Positions 52,727-62,038 of a stretch of 64,000 nt of DNA are shown here, piece by piece. The position numbers were made by a program, and so were the translations under genes. The stretch is from an uncultured Woeseiaceae bacterium. GTDB lineage: Bacteria > Pseudomonadota > Gammaproteobacteria > Steroidobacterales > Woeseiaceae. Within the stretch, counting starts at the first letter, position 1, and the number at the start of each line of letters is the position of its first letter. Where the stretch lies: assembly GCA_905480255.1 (NCBI GenBank), contig CAJQPR010000105.1, positions 1-64,000 on the forward strand, read 5' to 3'. A model generated the notes under the pieces. That model did not search any database and was not told where the DNA came from. It was given only the letters and a program-made list of their open reading frames with translations.

Positions 52727-53341
52727 ATGGCATCAACTGCGATTGAAAAAATCGTACTCGCGAGCGGAAACGCAGGGAAAATTCGCGAAATTGCCGAGAT
52801 CTTTTCCGGCCTGAACGCAGAAATCGTTGCCCAATCAAAACTGGGACTGGAATCGCCGGAAGAAACCGGCTCCACGTTCGTCGAAAATGCGCTCCTGAAA
52901 GCGCGGCATGCCGCGGAGCATTCCGGTCTGCCGGCTATGGCTGACGACTCCGGGATTGCAGTGGACGCACTGAATGGTCGGCCAGGCGTCCGTTCCGCCC
53001 GTTACGCTGGCGAAAACGCGACCGACGAAGAGAATCTCGATTTGCTGCTGGAGGAACTCAAAGCGGTTCCGGATTCTGAGCGTGGCGGAGGATTTCATTG
53101 TGCGGCAGTGTTGGTGTTTCCCGGCGATACCAGGGAACCACTCATCGTGGAGGAGGTTTGGCGCGGGACGATTCTGCGCGAACGCAGGGGACGTGGTGGC
53201 TTCGGTTACGACCCGGTTTTTCTTGACGCCGACTCGCAGAAGACAGGTGCAGAAATGAGTCGCGAAGAAAAAAACGCCGTTAGTCATCGTGGCAGGGCCT
53301 TCAGGATGCTCTGCGCTAATCTGCGAGACACTAACCGGTAA
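52727..53341 (+). CDS. rdgB: dITP/XTP pyrophosphatase RdgB
   Basis: RdgB removes non-canonical purine nucleotides from the pool. The 204 residues have the N-terminal substrate motif VLASGNAGKIREI, the ETGSTFVENALLKARHAAE segment, LPAMADDSGIAVDALNG, and RGRGGFGYDPVFLDAD with the catalytic aspartates. It starts 5 bases after rph. Confidence 0.97.
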   Translation: MASTAIEKIVLASGNAGKIREIAEIFSGLNAEIVAQSKLGLESPEETGSTFVENALLKARHAAEHSGLPAMADDSGIAVDALNGRPGVRSARYAGENATDEENLDLLLEELKAVPDSERGGGFHCAAVLVFPGDTREPLIVEEVWRGTILRERRGRGGFGYDPVFLDADSQKTGAEMSREEKNAVSHRGRAFRMLCANLRDTNR

Positions 53342-53346
53342 AACCG

Positions 53347-54501
53347 ATGCAACGTCTATTGCCGCCGTTGTCGCTGTACATCCATCTGCCCTGGTGTGTG
53401 CAGAAGTGTCCCTACTGCGATTTCAACTCCCACAAAGCCGCAGATGAAACGCCGTATCGGAGATACATCAACGCGTTGCTCGCGGATCTCGCGCTCGAAG
53501 GGATAAAGGCCGGTGATCGATCGGTCGAGAGCATTTTCCTCGGCGGCGGAACGCCAAGTCTGTTCAGTCCTGATGATATCCGGACTGTTCTGGATTCCTG
53601 CCGGAGTTATTTGTCGCTTCCCGACCATTGTGAAATAACGATGGAAGCCAACCCTGGGACAGTCGAGCACGGCAGTCTCGCCGCTTACCGTGAAGCCGGT
53701 GTGACCAGGCTTTCCATAGGTGCACAAAGCTTCTCACCGCAGAGCCTGAAATCTCTTGGCCGCATACATGGAACCAAGCAGATTGAAGACACATTTGCCG
53801 AGGCACAAAGTGCGGGTTTCGACAGTATCAATCTGGATCTCATGTTTGCTCTGCCGGGGCAGGACCGGGACATGGCAGCTGCCGACATTGCCATGTTGCT
53901 CGAGCTTTCCCCGGCGCATGTTTCTTACTATCAGCTGACACTTGAACCCAACACCGTGTTCTTCAGCAGGCCACCGGCCGAGATGCCGGACGAGGACACC
54001 GCCTGGGCCATCCAGGAACACGGGCATCAGCTGTTCAGGGACGCCGGTTACGAACAGTATGAGATCTCCGCATTCGCGCGGCCCGGGCATCGTTGCCATC
54101 ACAATCTGAATTACTGGCAGTTTGGTGATTACCTTGCCATCGGTGCTGGCGCACACGGCAAGCTTACAAGCTCGGACGGCGAAACGGTCCGGTATCAAAA
54201 GCCGGCAAATCCGCTGCAATATATGGAGCATGCCCTAGACGGCCGGCTGGAGTCGTTTCCGGCGCCGATCTCCGGCGCTGATCTGGACTTTGAATTCATG
54301 CTTAATGTGTTGCGATTGTCTGACGGTTTCTCGAGGCAGCTCCTGGAGGACCGGATCGGTGAGGACCGCTTGCTGGTCAGGACGACGATCGATCAGGCAG
54401 TTGCAGACGGCTTGCTGGAGAGCCCGTCGGTGGAGACCTGGAGGCCTACGTCAAGGGGTTTTCGATTCCTAAATGACCTCCAGGCGCGTTTTTTGCCTTG
54501 A
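53347..54501 (+). CDS. hemW: Radical SAM heme chaperone HemW
   Basis: HemW (once called coproporphyrinogen oxidase-like) binds heme and an iron-sulfur cluster and is thought to insert heme into respiratory enzymes. The 384 residues have the radical-SAM cluster motif CVQKCPYCDFNSH (about 17-29), FLGGGTPSLFSPDD, and LSIGAQSFSPQSLKSLGR. It follows rdgB by 5 bases, the usual order. Confidence 0.96.
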   Translation: MQRLLPPLSLYIHLPWCVQKCPYCDFNSHKAADETPYRRYINALLADLALEGIKAGDRSVESIFLGGGTPSLFSPDDIRTVLDSCRSYLSLPDHCEITMEANPGTVEHGSLAAYREAGVTRLSIGAQSFSPQSLKSLGRIHGTKQIEDTFAEAQSAGFDSINLDLMFALPGQDRDMAAADIAMLLELSPAHVSYYQLTLEPNTVFFSRPPAEMPDEDTAWAIQEHGHQLFRDAGYEQYEISAFARPGHRCHHNLNYWQFGDYLAIGAGAHGKLTSSDGETVRYQKPANPLQYMEHALDGRLESFPAPISGADLDFEFMLNVLRLSDGFSRQLLEDRIGEDRLLVRTTIDQAVADGLLESPSVETWRPTSRGFRFLNDLQARFLP

Positions 54502-54590
54502 GATATCGCGGAAGCAGGCTGCTGGATGGGCTCGTCATTTGCACGGGCCAAGGTACGGATGCGCTAATGCTTATGCACAAGGAGGCTTGT

Positions 54591-54614
54591 ATGCCTGTTT
54601 TTTCCGGGCAATAA
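54591..54614 (+). other. Seven-codon frame behind a consensus ribosome site
   Basis: AAGGAGG (54579-54585) lies 5 bases before ATG 54591, which opens MPVFSGQ and then TAA. A near-perfect Shine-Dalgarno is unexpected in non-coding DNA. It could be a leader peptide or chance. Confidence 0.25.
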
Positions 54615-54760
54615 GCGCTAATACTCAGTCGGGCCATCCAGAAGACGCTGTAACTCATTGACATATATAATAATTCGAAATTGAACACAAAATAGACATT
54701 TTAGAAACTACTCTTTAAAAATCCCCACTTAGCGTATTCACTCAATTTTTCTCCACAGAG

Positions 54761-54783
54761 TTATCCACAGGATTTGTGGATAA
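54761..54783. promoter_or_regulatory. Inverted pair of consensus DnaA boxes
   Basis: TTATCCACA (54761-54769) and TGTGGATAA (54775-54783) are both exact DnaA-box sequences facing each other across GGATT. A near-match, TTCTCCACA, is at 54749-54757. An AT-rich stretch of about 60 bases lies immediately upstream, as at origins, but only three boxes are seen. DnaA control of rpmE, or a DnaA-titrating or origin function, are alternatives. Confidence 0.6.
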
Positions 54784-54879
54784 AATTCGGCGGTCCGAAT
54801 TAGTGACTTGCGGATGGCTGTCCATCCCTATATCCTACGCGCCCTTTTTCCTTCGCTTAACCTCTAGGGACGACCTGAA

Positions 54880-55083
54880 ATGAAAGCCGAAATCCATCCT
54901 GATTACAGCGATACCAATGTGACCTGTAGTTGCGGTAACGAATTCACTACCCGAAGCACACTCGGTAAGGACCTTGCGATCGAGGTCTGCTCGGCTTGTC
55001 ATCCTTTCTATACGGGTAAGCAGAAAATCGTCGACACCGGTGGCCGGGTCGACAAATTCCGTCGTAAATACGGTATCAGCTAG
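54880..55083 (+). CDS. rpmE: 50S ribosomal protein L31 (zinc form)
   Basis: L31 bridges the ribosomal subunits. The 67 residues include the zinc cysteines in VTCSCGNEF and [10 protein letters not shown] and the end [14 protein letters not shown], so this is the zinc-containing paralogue. The start at 54880 follows GGGACGACCTGAA, with a weak ribosome site. Confidence 0.96.
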   Translation: MKAEIHPDYSDTNVTCSCGNEFTTRSTLGKDLAIEVCSACHPFYTGKQKIVDTGGRVDKFRRKYGIS

Positions 55084-55090
55084 CGGTATC

Positions 55091-55129
55091 GGCTGGCGCA
55101 ACCATCTGCGCTACCAGGAGGCTTTTTTT
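55091..55129 (+). terminator. Possible terminator after rpmE
   Basis: TGGCGCA and TGCGCTA can pair over seven positions, followed 8 bases later by a run of seven T residues at 55123-55129. The gap between stem and T-run makes this only tentative. Confidence 0.3.
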
Positions 55130-55302
55130 AGGCCCCGGCCAATTGCTCCTGTTTCCGGCATCCGGCACCATGGTGTGCTGCAGGCTGGCGCTTTGGCGTG
55201 CCTCGCACTGGCGAAGCAGTGAGAATTCTGCCGCGTTTCTGCAGTGCAATGCGGTATAGGATATGAGCCGGTCCGCCGACGGCGAATTTATTGAGGACGA
55301 AT

Positions 55303-56595
55303 ATGAGCAAAGACGTATACACGCTAACCAGCCCCGACGGAAAGTCGATGGAACTCCCGATTCGCAAAGGAACCACCGGGCCCGATGTAATTGAAATTGG
55401 CCGTCTGTTCGCTGAGCAGGGCGTGTTTACCTACGATCCCGGATTCGTATCCACCGGCAGCTGCGATAGCGACATTACGTTCATCGATGGCAAAGAAGGC
55501 GTCCTCATGTACCGGGGATACCCGGTAGAGCAACTCGCCAAGCATTCAAATTTTGTCGAAGTCGCATACCTGCTCCTTTACGGAGAATTGCCGACTGCGA
55601 CAGAGCTCACGCAATTTGATACGTCGATACGCACACATACGATGTTGAACGAGGGCATGTTGCGTTTCTTCACCGGCTTTCGTTACGACGCGCATCCGAT
55701 GGCCATGTTGTCGGCCGTAGTTGGGTCGATGTCCGCTTACTATCACGACACGATGGACATCAATAATCCGGAAGCACGCGAAGTCTTCACACACAGAATA
55801 ATCGCCAAGCTCCCGACAATCGCGGCTGCCGCGCACAAACTGACCGCCGGGCAACCGTTCATATATCCGCGCAATGATTTGAACTACGCGGAAAATCTGT
55901 TGCACATGTTGTTCGCGGTGCCTGCGGAGGACTACGAGATAAACCAGGTCGCTGCGGAAGCCCTGGATCTCCTCTTTATTCTGCACGCCGATCATGAGCA
56001 GAACTGTTCTACCTCGACGGTACGGATGGCAGGTAGTTCCGGCGCCAATCCTTACTCAGCAATTGCTGCCGGAATATCTGCGCTGTGGGGCCCGGCACAC
56101 GGCGGGGCGAACGAAGCGGTGCTTCGCATGCTCAAAGAAATTGGTAATGCGAAAAATATTCCGAAGTTTGTAGAGAAAGCCAAGGATAAGGATGATCCGT
56201 TTCGCCTGATGGGTTTCGGTCACCGTGTCTATAAGAATTTTGATCCGCGTGCGACCATTATTCGCGAAATGTGTCACAAGGTTCTCGATCAAATGGGTCG
56301 CACAGATTCGCCGCTGTTCGAGCTTGCTCTCGAGCTTGAGCGTGTCGCGCTGAATGACGAATACTTCATCGAAAAGAATCTCTATCCGAATGTCGATTTC
56401 TATTCCGGCATCATCTATCGGGCTCTTGGAATTCCGACATCGATGTTTACCGTGATGTTTGCGATCGGCAGGACGGTCGGCTGGGTCGCACACTGGCGGG
56501 AAATGATCACTGATCCGGGTGGTCGTATCAGTCGTCCACGCCAGCTCTATTCAGGCGCAGCCAAAAGAGACTACGTAGCAGTCAAAGAGCGTTGA
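55303..56595 (+). CDS. gltA: Citrate synthase (type II, hexameric)
   Basis: GltA condenses acetyl-CoA and oxaloacetate. From ATG 55303 (GAGGA five bases upstream) it has 430 residues. Motifs include [15 protein letters not shown], the catalytic [12 protein letters not shown] and [14 protein letters not shown], and [11 protein letters not shown] with the arginine ligand. The size and the N-terminal domain indicate the NADH-sensitive type found in gram-negatives. A frame extension to TTG 55291 adds only four residues. Confidence 0.97.
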   Translation: MSKDVYTLTSPDGKSMELPIRKGTTGPDVIEIGRLFAEQGVFTYDPGFVSTGSCDSDITFIDGKEGVLMYRGYPVEQLAKHSNFVEVAYLLLYGELPTATELTQFDTSIRTHTMLNEGMLRFFTGFRYDAHPMAMLSAVVGSMSAYYHDTMDINNPEAREVFTHRIIAKLPTIAAAAHKLTAGQPFIYPRNDLNYAENLLHMLFAVPAEDYEINQVAAEALDLLFILHADHEQNCSTSTVRMAGSSGANPYSAIAAGISALWGPAHGGANEAVLRMLKEIGNAKNIPKFVEKAKDKDDPFRLMGFGHRVYKNFDPRATIIREMCHKVLDQMGRTDSPLFELALELERVALNDEYFIEKNLYPNVDFYSGIIYRALGIPTSMFTVMFAIGRTVGWVAHWREMITDPGGRISRPRQLYSGAAKRDYVAVKER

Positions 56596-56634
56596 TTTCA
56601 GGCCGCCCACGGGCGGGGGTGTACAGCGTTTATC

Positions 56635-57249
56635 TCAAACGTCTTCGTCCAGCAACATGCGAACGGCTGAGTGGTCGGCGCGTTTCATTGGTCGTCCATC
56701 CACCGGGCTGATAGGCGCCTGACGCATACCATCCACCGGAAAGACAGTTGCTTCAATGGAAGATTCATCATGCAGGAAGCGGAAACCTGCAAATGTTTCC
56801 GCTTGGTCCCGCCGGCTTTTCAGACGGCGCTCATAAGCTTTGTAAGTCATCTGCTGTTCATCGAGCTTCATCGCAATCAGTTCCGGCGTGTCGGAAAAGA
56901 CATGCAGGTTGACGGCTGAATTGGTTGCGGCAGTGCCGTTCAGAACCGGCCCGACAAGTCTCGGGTTGAATGGGGACAGAATCTCCATCGCGGAAAGGGC
57001 AGCGCGGCGCATCATTTGCAGCAGGTTGAGGTGTGATTCACGGCCGAACAGTTTGAGGTGTTCGCTAACGGCGTCCTGAATTTCACTATTGCCGGGAAGC
57101 GAGCCACGACCACTCAGGCCAAGCCTTTCGGCTGCCTTGGTTTTGGCCAGCCGAAAATCCTGAATGCCCTGTTCGACGATGATGCGGGCCGCTTCCTGGG
57201 CGAGCATCTGGCGCGCGCGATCGTTAACCGACACCGTTCTTTTGCCCAT
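56635..57249 (-). CDS. Conserved protein of unknown function beside mrcA
   Basis: The 204 residues were not assigned to a named family. It begins with a helical basic part (MGKRTVSVNDRARQMLAQEAARIIVEQGI) and a region KTKAAERLGLSGRGSLPG. The centre, RLVGPVLNGTAATNSAVNLHVFSDTPE, resembles a nucleotidyltransferase-like core but lacks a clear G-S/D-x-D metal triad. It ends acidic. It follows mrcA by 16 bases and is probably co-transcribed with it. Confidence 0.75.
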   Translation of the reverse strand: MGKRTVSVNDRARQMLAQEAARIIVEQGIQDFRLAKTKAAERLGLSGRGSLPGNSEIQDAVSEHLKLFGRESHLNLLQMMRRAALSAMEILSPFNPRLVGPVLNGTAATNSAVNLHVFSDTPELIAMKLDEQQMTYKAYERRLKSRRDQAETFAGFRFLHDESSIEATVFPVDGMRQAPISPVDGRPMKRADHSAVRMLLDEDV

Positions 57250-57265
57250 TAACTCTTCTCAATAG

Positions 57266-59977
57266 TCAGAAAAGATCTTCGTTCTCATTCGATGTGTTGA
57301 AAATATCCGGAACCACATCATCAATTCCGCATTCCGGAACCATTTCTTCACGGAAATGTTCGAACATGACGTCTTCAAAAGGATGCGAGGCGCTGGCCGG
57401 GCACCCGGTAGTTTTCGAAATGCGGACGGTAACCATCCCTTCCGGCATCTCCATACGATGATTCGGCGCACCTTTCAGCGCAATTCGTACGAATTCGATC
57501 CAGATAGGCAGGGCAGTGCGAGAGCCTTCCTCGCGCGGTCCCAGTGCTGAATCGTCGTCGTAACCGACCCACACTATGCCAACCATGTCTGAGTTAAAGC
57601 CGGCAAACCATGCATCACGCCTGTCATTTGATGTGCCGGTTTTACCGGACAGGTCGGTTCGACCAAGCACCCTGGCACGCACACCCGTGCCGCGGCGGAC
57701 GACGTCGCGCATTGCGTCCTGAATAAGGAAAGCATTTTGTGGGCTGATTATCCGCTCCGCCAGGTTGACGTCTGCAAACAACTCCGGGGCAACAGTCGCA
57801 TCCGGTCGATAGGTCTCGCCCAGAACAGCCATCTGCTCGAGCGTTACTGTTCCGTCGTCGAAGCTGGCGTCGTACAGACCTTCGATGTCACCGACCATCG
57901 AATCATCATCAAATGCCTCATCGCCAGGTACCGCTGCCGTCACAGGGTCCTCGTCAACGCTCGTCACCATTCCAGTTTCCGGGGAGCGAACGGGATACTG
58001 CGGAGCGGGCCGTTCCGACGACGGCGGCGGTGCTTCTCCGGGTTCGCATTCCGGGCAAACCACCGCCGGATTGGCGCGATACAGCGATTCGCCATTCGGA
58101 CCGATGATCGCATCGATGACATACGGTTTTACTGCATAGCCACCGTTGGCAAATGTTGCATACGCTTGCGCCATGTCCAATGGCGACGCGTTACCTCCGC
58201 CCAGTGCAAGTGAACCATTGCGCGGCAATGCAGCGTCGTTAAAACCGAATGGCGACAAATGTCTTACCGCGTTTCCGATACCGGTGTTGTTCAGCAGCAG
58301 TCGAACGGACGCGAGGTTCATCGAGCGCACCATGGCTTCACGCACCCGTTGTTCGCCGTAGAACCGACCGCTGTAGTTAACAGGTCGCCATACCTGCTCC
58401 AGTGCGCTTGAGTTAATGACAACCGGAGCGTCAAGCACGACGGTGGCCAGCGTGTTATCGGTTTCGAGTGCGGCAGAATAAATGAATGGCTTGAATGAGG
58501 AGCCCGGTTGTCGCGCGGACTGGTTGGCTCGATTGAACTTGCTCAGCGAGAAATCAAGGCCGCCAACGAGACTTGTTATGGCGCCGTCGAGCGGATCTAC
58601 CGAAACCAGCGCCGACTGTGCGGTCGGTAATTGCGCCAGGGCCCAGCCACCTATAGTTACAGGCATCACATAAATGATATCGCCCGGCGCGAGAACTTCA
58701 TCGGCAGTCTGTGGCGCGGCCCCGGTCGTCTCACGGTCAACGTAAGGCTTTGCCCAGGAAATTCCATGCCACGCAATGTTCGACGCAATTCCGTTTTGCA
58801 GCATGATGTCGGCACTGTTGTCTTCGTTCAGCGCGGTGACGATGGCGACCGACAGATCAGCCGGGTTGTTGTAGTCCTGCAGCTGACGCTGCAGCTCTTC
58901 AGGCCATTCGGCGTATACCTGGCGCAGAACGAGAGGATCCACCTCGACGGTATCGATCGGGCCGCGGTAGCCGCGCCGCCGGGTAAATTCAAGCAAGCCG
59001 TTCTTGACCGCGTAGTTGCCGGCAGACTGAATTTTTGAATCGAGGGTCGTAATGACGCTGTAGCCGGCCGAATATGTTGCTGCTTCGCCGTAGCGTTTCA
59101 CCATTTCACTGCGCACCATTTCGGCGACATACGGTGCCGATAGTTCGTTCTTGGTGCCGTACAATCTCGATTCGAGCGGATAGGCCAGCGCTTCATCGAG
59201 CTGTTGATCATCGATATAGCCGAGTTCGTTCATGCGGTTCAGAACATAGCGTCGCCGCATACCGGCGTTGGCAGGGCTGCGAACCGGGTTGTATTCGGAT
59301 GGCGCCGGCAGAACGCCCGCCAGGGTTGCCGCTTCCGCAATGTTTATGCTCTGCAGTGACTTGCCGTAGTAGACCTGCGCTGCTGCGGCAACGCCGTAGG
59401 CGCGCTGACCGAAGAACATCTTGTTGAGGAAGAGCGCCATGATCTCTTCCTTCGTGAATTCCTGTTCGATTTGCCAGGCAAGAAAGGCTTCGCGAAGTTT
59501 TCGGGTAAAGAGCTGTTCGCGCGTCAGAAAATAGTCTCGGGCCAGCTGCTGCGTAATCGTGCTGCCACCGCCGGAGATCTCGCCGCTCTTAATAAGTAGC
59601 AGGAATGCCCGCAGAATACCCTGGTAGTCGATGCCAGGGTGCTCGAAAAAGCGGCCATCTTCGGCCGAAACGAAGGCATCAACGACATATGGCGGCAAAT
59701 CATCGTAAGTAACGAGAACTCGCCGTCGCTCGCCAACCTCCTCAATGAGGCGCCCGTCACGGCTAAAAACCCTGAGAGGAATCTGTAGCGGGATCTCACG
59801 AATATTTTCCGCCTGGGGCAGGCTCGGCGATACATAGAAGTATGCCCCGATGACAGTCGCTGTTGCCGCGAGTGATCCGGCGACGCCAAGTCCCGCCAGC
59901 AGAATCAGCCAGCGCAGCTTGCGTCGCTTGCCGCCTCGTGAGCGGGATTTTGGATTTGTTGTGTTTCTGTCTTGCAT
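57266..59977 (-). CDS. mrcA: Penicillin-binding protein 1A
   Basis: This bifunctional class A PBP polymerises and cross-links peptidoglycan. From ATG 59977 it has 903 residues. A short basic cytoplasmic tail and one helix (about 30-52) lead to the transglycosylase motifs EDGRFFEHPGIDYQG, GGSTITQQLARDYF and KMFFGQRAYGVAAAA. The transpeptidase has SxxK in PGSSFKPF, SMN in VRSMNLAS and KTGTSND. The long insert near 710-790 is acidic and proline-rich. Frame extension to 60175 is unconserved. Divergence from pilM is typical of Pseudomonas. Confidence 0.96.
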   Translation of the reverse strand: MQDRNTTNPKSRSRGGKRRKLRWLILLAGLGVAGSLAATATVIGAYFYVSPSLPQAENIREIPLQIPLRVFSRDGRLIEEVGERRRVLVTYDDLPPYVVDAFVSAEDGRFFEHPGIDYQGILRAFLLLIKSGEISGGGSTITQQLARDYFLTREQLFTRKLREAFLAWQIEQEFTKEEIMALFLNKMFFGQRAYGVAAAAQVYYGKSLQSINIAEAATLAGVLPAPSEYNPVRSPANAGMRRRYVLNRMNELGYIDDQQLDEALAYPLESRLYGTKNELSAPYVAEMVRSEMVKRYGEAATYSAGYSVITTLDSKIQSAGNYAVKNGLLEFTRRRGYRGPIDTVEVDPLVLRQVYAEWPEELQRQLQDYNNPADLSVAIVTALNEDNSADIMLQNGIASNIAWHGISWAKPYVDRETTGAAPQTADEVLAPGDIIYVMPVTIGGWALAQLPTAQSALVSVDPLDGAITSLVGGLDFSLSKFNRANQSARQPGSSFKPFIYSAALETDNTLATVVLDAPVVINSSALEQVWRPVNYSGRFYGEQRVREAMVRSMNLASVRLLLNNTGIGNAVRHLSPFGFNDAALPRNGSLALGGGNASPLDMAQAYATFANGGYAVKPYVIDAIIGPNGESLYRANPAVVCPECEPGEAPPPSSERPAPQYPVRSPETGMVTSVDEDPVTAAVPGDEAFDDDSMVGDIEGLYDASFDDGTVTLEQMAVLGETYRPDATVAPELFADVNLAERIISPQNAFLIQDAMRDVVRRGTGVRARVLGRTDLSGKTGTSNDRRDAWFAGFNSDMVGIVWVGYDDDSALGPREEGSRTALPIWIEFVRIALKGAPNHRMEMPEGMVTVRISKTTGCPASASHPFEDVMFEHFREEMVPECGIDDVVPDIFNTSNENEDLF

Positions 59978-60297
59978 GGTCGCGCGTTTCAGGGCAAACC
60001 CGCCAAAAAAGAGTGGGAAAGTGCGTCGAGCCCAGCCATATATTCGATTCGCACCGTCAAAAATTTCGCCAATTGGGATGCTGCTCCCCAAATATGGCAT
60101 TCCTGTGGCAGGAGAGCTCGCCAGAACGCTCCCAGGCCAGGTCCGATGATAGCCAGCTTTAACTTCCCGCCGCAACGAAAACCGACGTTCGTCACATGCA
60201 GGGAATTAAAAATCAGTGAGGTTTGCCTGTGCCGACCAGTTCACGGAACGAATTAGGCGGCGTCAGTACCATGAGGATCGCTGGGATGTGACCGGAT

Positions 60298-60313
60298 CGT
60301 GAACAAAGTCACG
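60298..60313 (+). promoter_or_regulatory. CRP/Vfr-type site before pilMNOPQ
   Basis: CGTGA-ACAAAG-TCACG has the exact GTGA-N6-TCAC core of CRP-family sites. Its centre (60305.5) lies about 42 bases before the start point expected from a TATAGT -10 element at 60337-60342, the geometry of a class II activated promoter. The -35 region has no consensus, as usual for such promoters. In Pseudomonas the CRP homologue Vfr affects type IV pili; this link is an inference. Confidence 0.5.
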
Positions 60314-60336
60314 TTTTATTTAACATTTTATTGATA

Positions 60337-60342
60337 TATAGT
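60337..60342 (+). promoter_or_regulatory. Candidate -10 element for pilMNOPQ
   Basis: TATAGT sits 67 bases upstream of the pilM start codon in an AT-rich stretch, downstream of the CRP-type site. Confidence 0.4.
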
Positions 60343-60408
60343 TAAATCGGTTTGCTAAGACTAAACCGAAATGTGCTTCGCAACCCTCCGACTTAGAAGG
60401 AAAAATAC

Positions 60409-61470
60409 GTGCTTTTTGGAAAAAAATCACAGCCTCTGCTGGGCCTCGACATAACAACCTCTTCGGTCAAGTTGATCGAAATTTCCCAAAGTGGAAAAAG
60501 GTTTCGCGTCGAGTCCTATTCAGCAGAGCCCACACCGCCAAGTTCAGTGAATGAAAAGGCGATTGTGGACGCGAAAGCAGTCGGTGAGGCGATTCGCCGG
60601 GCAGTCAAACGAGCGGGCGCGAAAGCGACCGATGTGGCTATCGCCATCAGTGGTGATGCTGCAATTACCAAGGTAATTCAGATGCCCTCCAGCCTGTCCG
60701 AGAGAGATCTCGAAGGCCAGGTGGAAATTCAGGCTGACCAGTACATCCCGTTCCCGATGGAAGAAGTCAGTTTTGACTACGAGATTGTCGGGCCAAATGA
60801 AAACGATCCTGAGCTGATGGACGTACTCCTCGTGGCAACACGTACGGAAAACGTAGAGCAGCGCCAGTCGGCGGTGCAGGCGGCCGGTCTTGCCGCCCAC
60901 GTTGTCGATGTCGAGGCTTTTGCACTCGAAAATGCCTGCCAGCTTCTCAGTCACCAGATTCCCGACAGCGGCACTGATCAATCTGTTGCCATCGTCGATA
61001 TTGGCGCAAGCAGCACGACATTCAGTGTTTTGCAGGACCTGAAAGTGATTTATACCCGCGACTTCGCCTTCGGCGGCCAACAGCTCACCGAAGAAATCAT
61101 GCGTACGTACGGCCTCTCAATGGAAGATGCCGGCCGTGCCAAGAAGCAGGGTGGCTTGCCAAGTAATTACCAACCGGAAGTCCTGGAACCGTTCGTCGAT
61201 GACATGACGCAACAAGTCAGCCGGTCGCTGCAGTTCTACCTGGCTTCAGGTGGCGGCAGGGAGCAACCGGACATGATCCTGGTATGTGGCGGTTGCGCCA
61301 ACATCCCCGGTATTGCCGACGTGATATCCAGCCGGGTTGGAATTCCGACCGAGGTTGGCGATCCGCTCGGACAGATGAAGATTTCATCGAAGGCCAAGTC
61401 ACAGGGCGTGCATAAAGATGCAACCGCGCTCCTGACGGCCTGTGGGCTCGCACTGAGGAGCTTCGACTAA
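60409..61470 (+). CDS. pilM: Type IV pilus inner-membrane protein PilM
   Basis: PilM is an actin-like cytoplasmic protein that binds the N-terminus of PilN in the alignment complex. The 353 residues include GLDITTSSVKLIEI, VDIGASSTTFSVLQD (phosphate-binding fold) and CGGCANIPGIADVI. The start is GTG at 60409, with AGAAGGAAA 7-12 bases upstream. It ends one base before pilN. Confidence 0.96.
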   Translation: MLFGKKSQPLLGLDITTSSVKLIEISQSGKRFRVESYSAEPTPPSSVNEKAIVDAKAVGEAIRRAVKRAGAKATDVAIAISGDAAITKVIQMPSSLSERDLEGQVEIQADQYIPFPMEEVSFDYEIVGPNENDPELMDVLLVATRTENVEQRQSAVQAAGLAAHVVDVEAFALENACQLLSHQIPDSGTDQSVAIVDIGASSTTFSVLQDLKVIYTRDFAFGGQQLTEEIMRTYGLSMEDAGRAKKQGGLPSNYQPEVLEPFVDDMTQQVSRSLQFYLASGGGREQPDMILVCGGCANIPGIADVISSRVGIPTEVGDPLGQMKISSKAKSQGVHKDATALLTACGLALRSFD

Positions 61471-61471
61471 T

Positions 61472-62038
61472 ATGCCACGCATTAATCTACTTCCCTGGCG
61501 CGAGGAAGAGCGCAAGAAACGCCAACAGGACTTCATGGTTGCACTGACAGCCTCGGTTATTGCCGCCGCCGCAGTCGTGGGGCTGACCTTGTTCGGTTAT
61601 GTGCAGGCCATCGAAAATCAACAAGCCAGAAATCTCAGGCTCGAAACTGAAATTGCCGAGCTGGAACGAAGCATCGCTGAAATTGACGGTCTCGAGGCGC
61701 AAAAAGAACGACTTCTCGCCCGTATGGAAATCATCGAGCAGTTGCAGCGCAGCCGCCCTGAAATTGTTCATTTGTTCGACGAGATCAGCCGGCAAATGCC
61801 AGAAGGCGTCTATTTGAACGGCATGAAGCAAACAGGAATGTCCGTTGAGCTAAAAGGTGTCGCTCAGTCAAGTACCCGGGTATCCGCCCTGATGCGTCAG
61901 GCTGATCAGTCCGAGTGGTTGACAGACCCCAGCGTAACAAAAGTTGAGACCACGGAATCAGGCCCGGCACGGCAGGCCGAATTCGTCGTCAACCTGAAAC
62001 AGGTCAGTTCGGATCCGGACATGGAGGGCGGACAATGA
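61472..62038 (+). CDS. pilN: Type IV pilus inner-membrane protein PilN
   Basis: PilN is a bitopic protein of the pilus alignment subcomplex. The short cytoplasmic tail has the PilM-binding motif PRINLLPWREEE at residues 2-13. A helix covers about 24-44, then a coiled coil and a ferredoxin-like periplasmic domain. The 188 residues are of normal length. It overlaps pilO by 4 bases. Confidence 0.96.
   Translation: MPRINLLPWREEERKKRQQDFMVALTASVIAAAAVVGLTLFGYVQAIENQQARNLRLETEIAELERSIAEIDGLEAQKERLLARMEIIEQLQRSRPEIVHLFDEISRQMPEGVYLNGMKQTGMSVELKGVAQSSTRVSALMRQADQSEWLTDPSVTKVETTESGPARQAEFVVNLKQVSSDPDMEGGQ

Larger units (their letters stand above)
54502..54879. other. Intergenic region, hemW to rpmE, with DnaA boxes
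   Basis: These 378 bases hold no standard gene. A strong AAGGAGG sequence precedes a seven-codon frame (54591-54614). Bases 54660-54720 are very AT-rich. Three DnaA-box-like sequences follow at 54749-54783. An 80-codon frame on the minus strand overlapping hemW looks like chance. Confidence 0.7.
59978..60408. other. Intergenic region, mrcA to pilM promoters
   Basis: These 431 bases separate two divergent starts. The half near pilM is AT-rich and carries a CRP-type site (60299-60312) and a TATAGT element at 60337-60342. The half near mrcA shows only an unconserved open frame continuing that gene. Confidence 0.7.

Noticed and set aside
54446..54688. 80-codon minus-strand frame between hemW and rpmE
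   Set aside because: Overlaps the end of hemW, has no ribosome site, and resembles no family.
54660..54880. Main chromosomal origin oriC
   Set aside because: Only three box-like sequences and no dnaA, dnaN, gidA or rpmH nearby; kept only as a DnaA-binding site.
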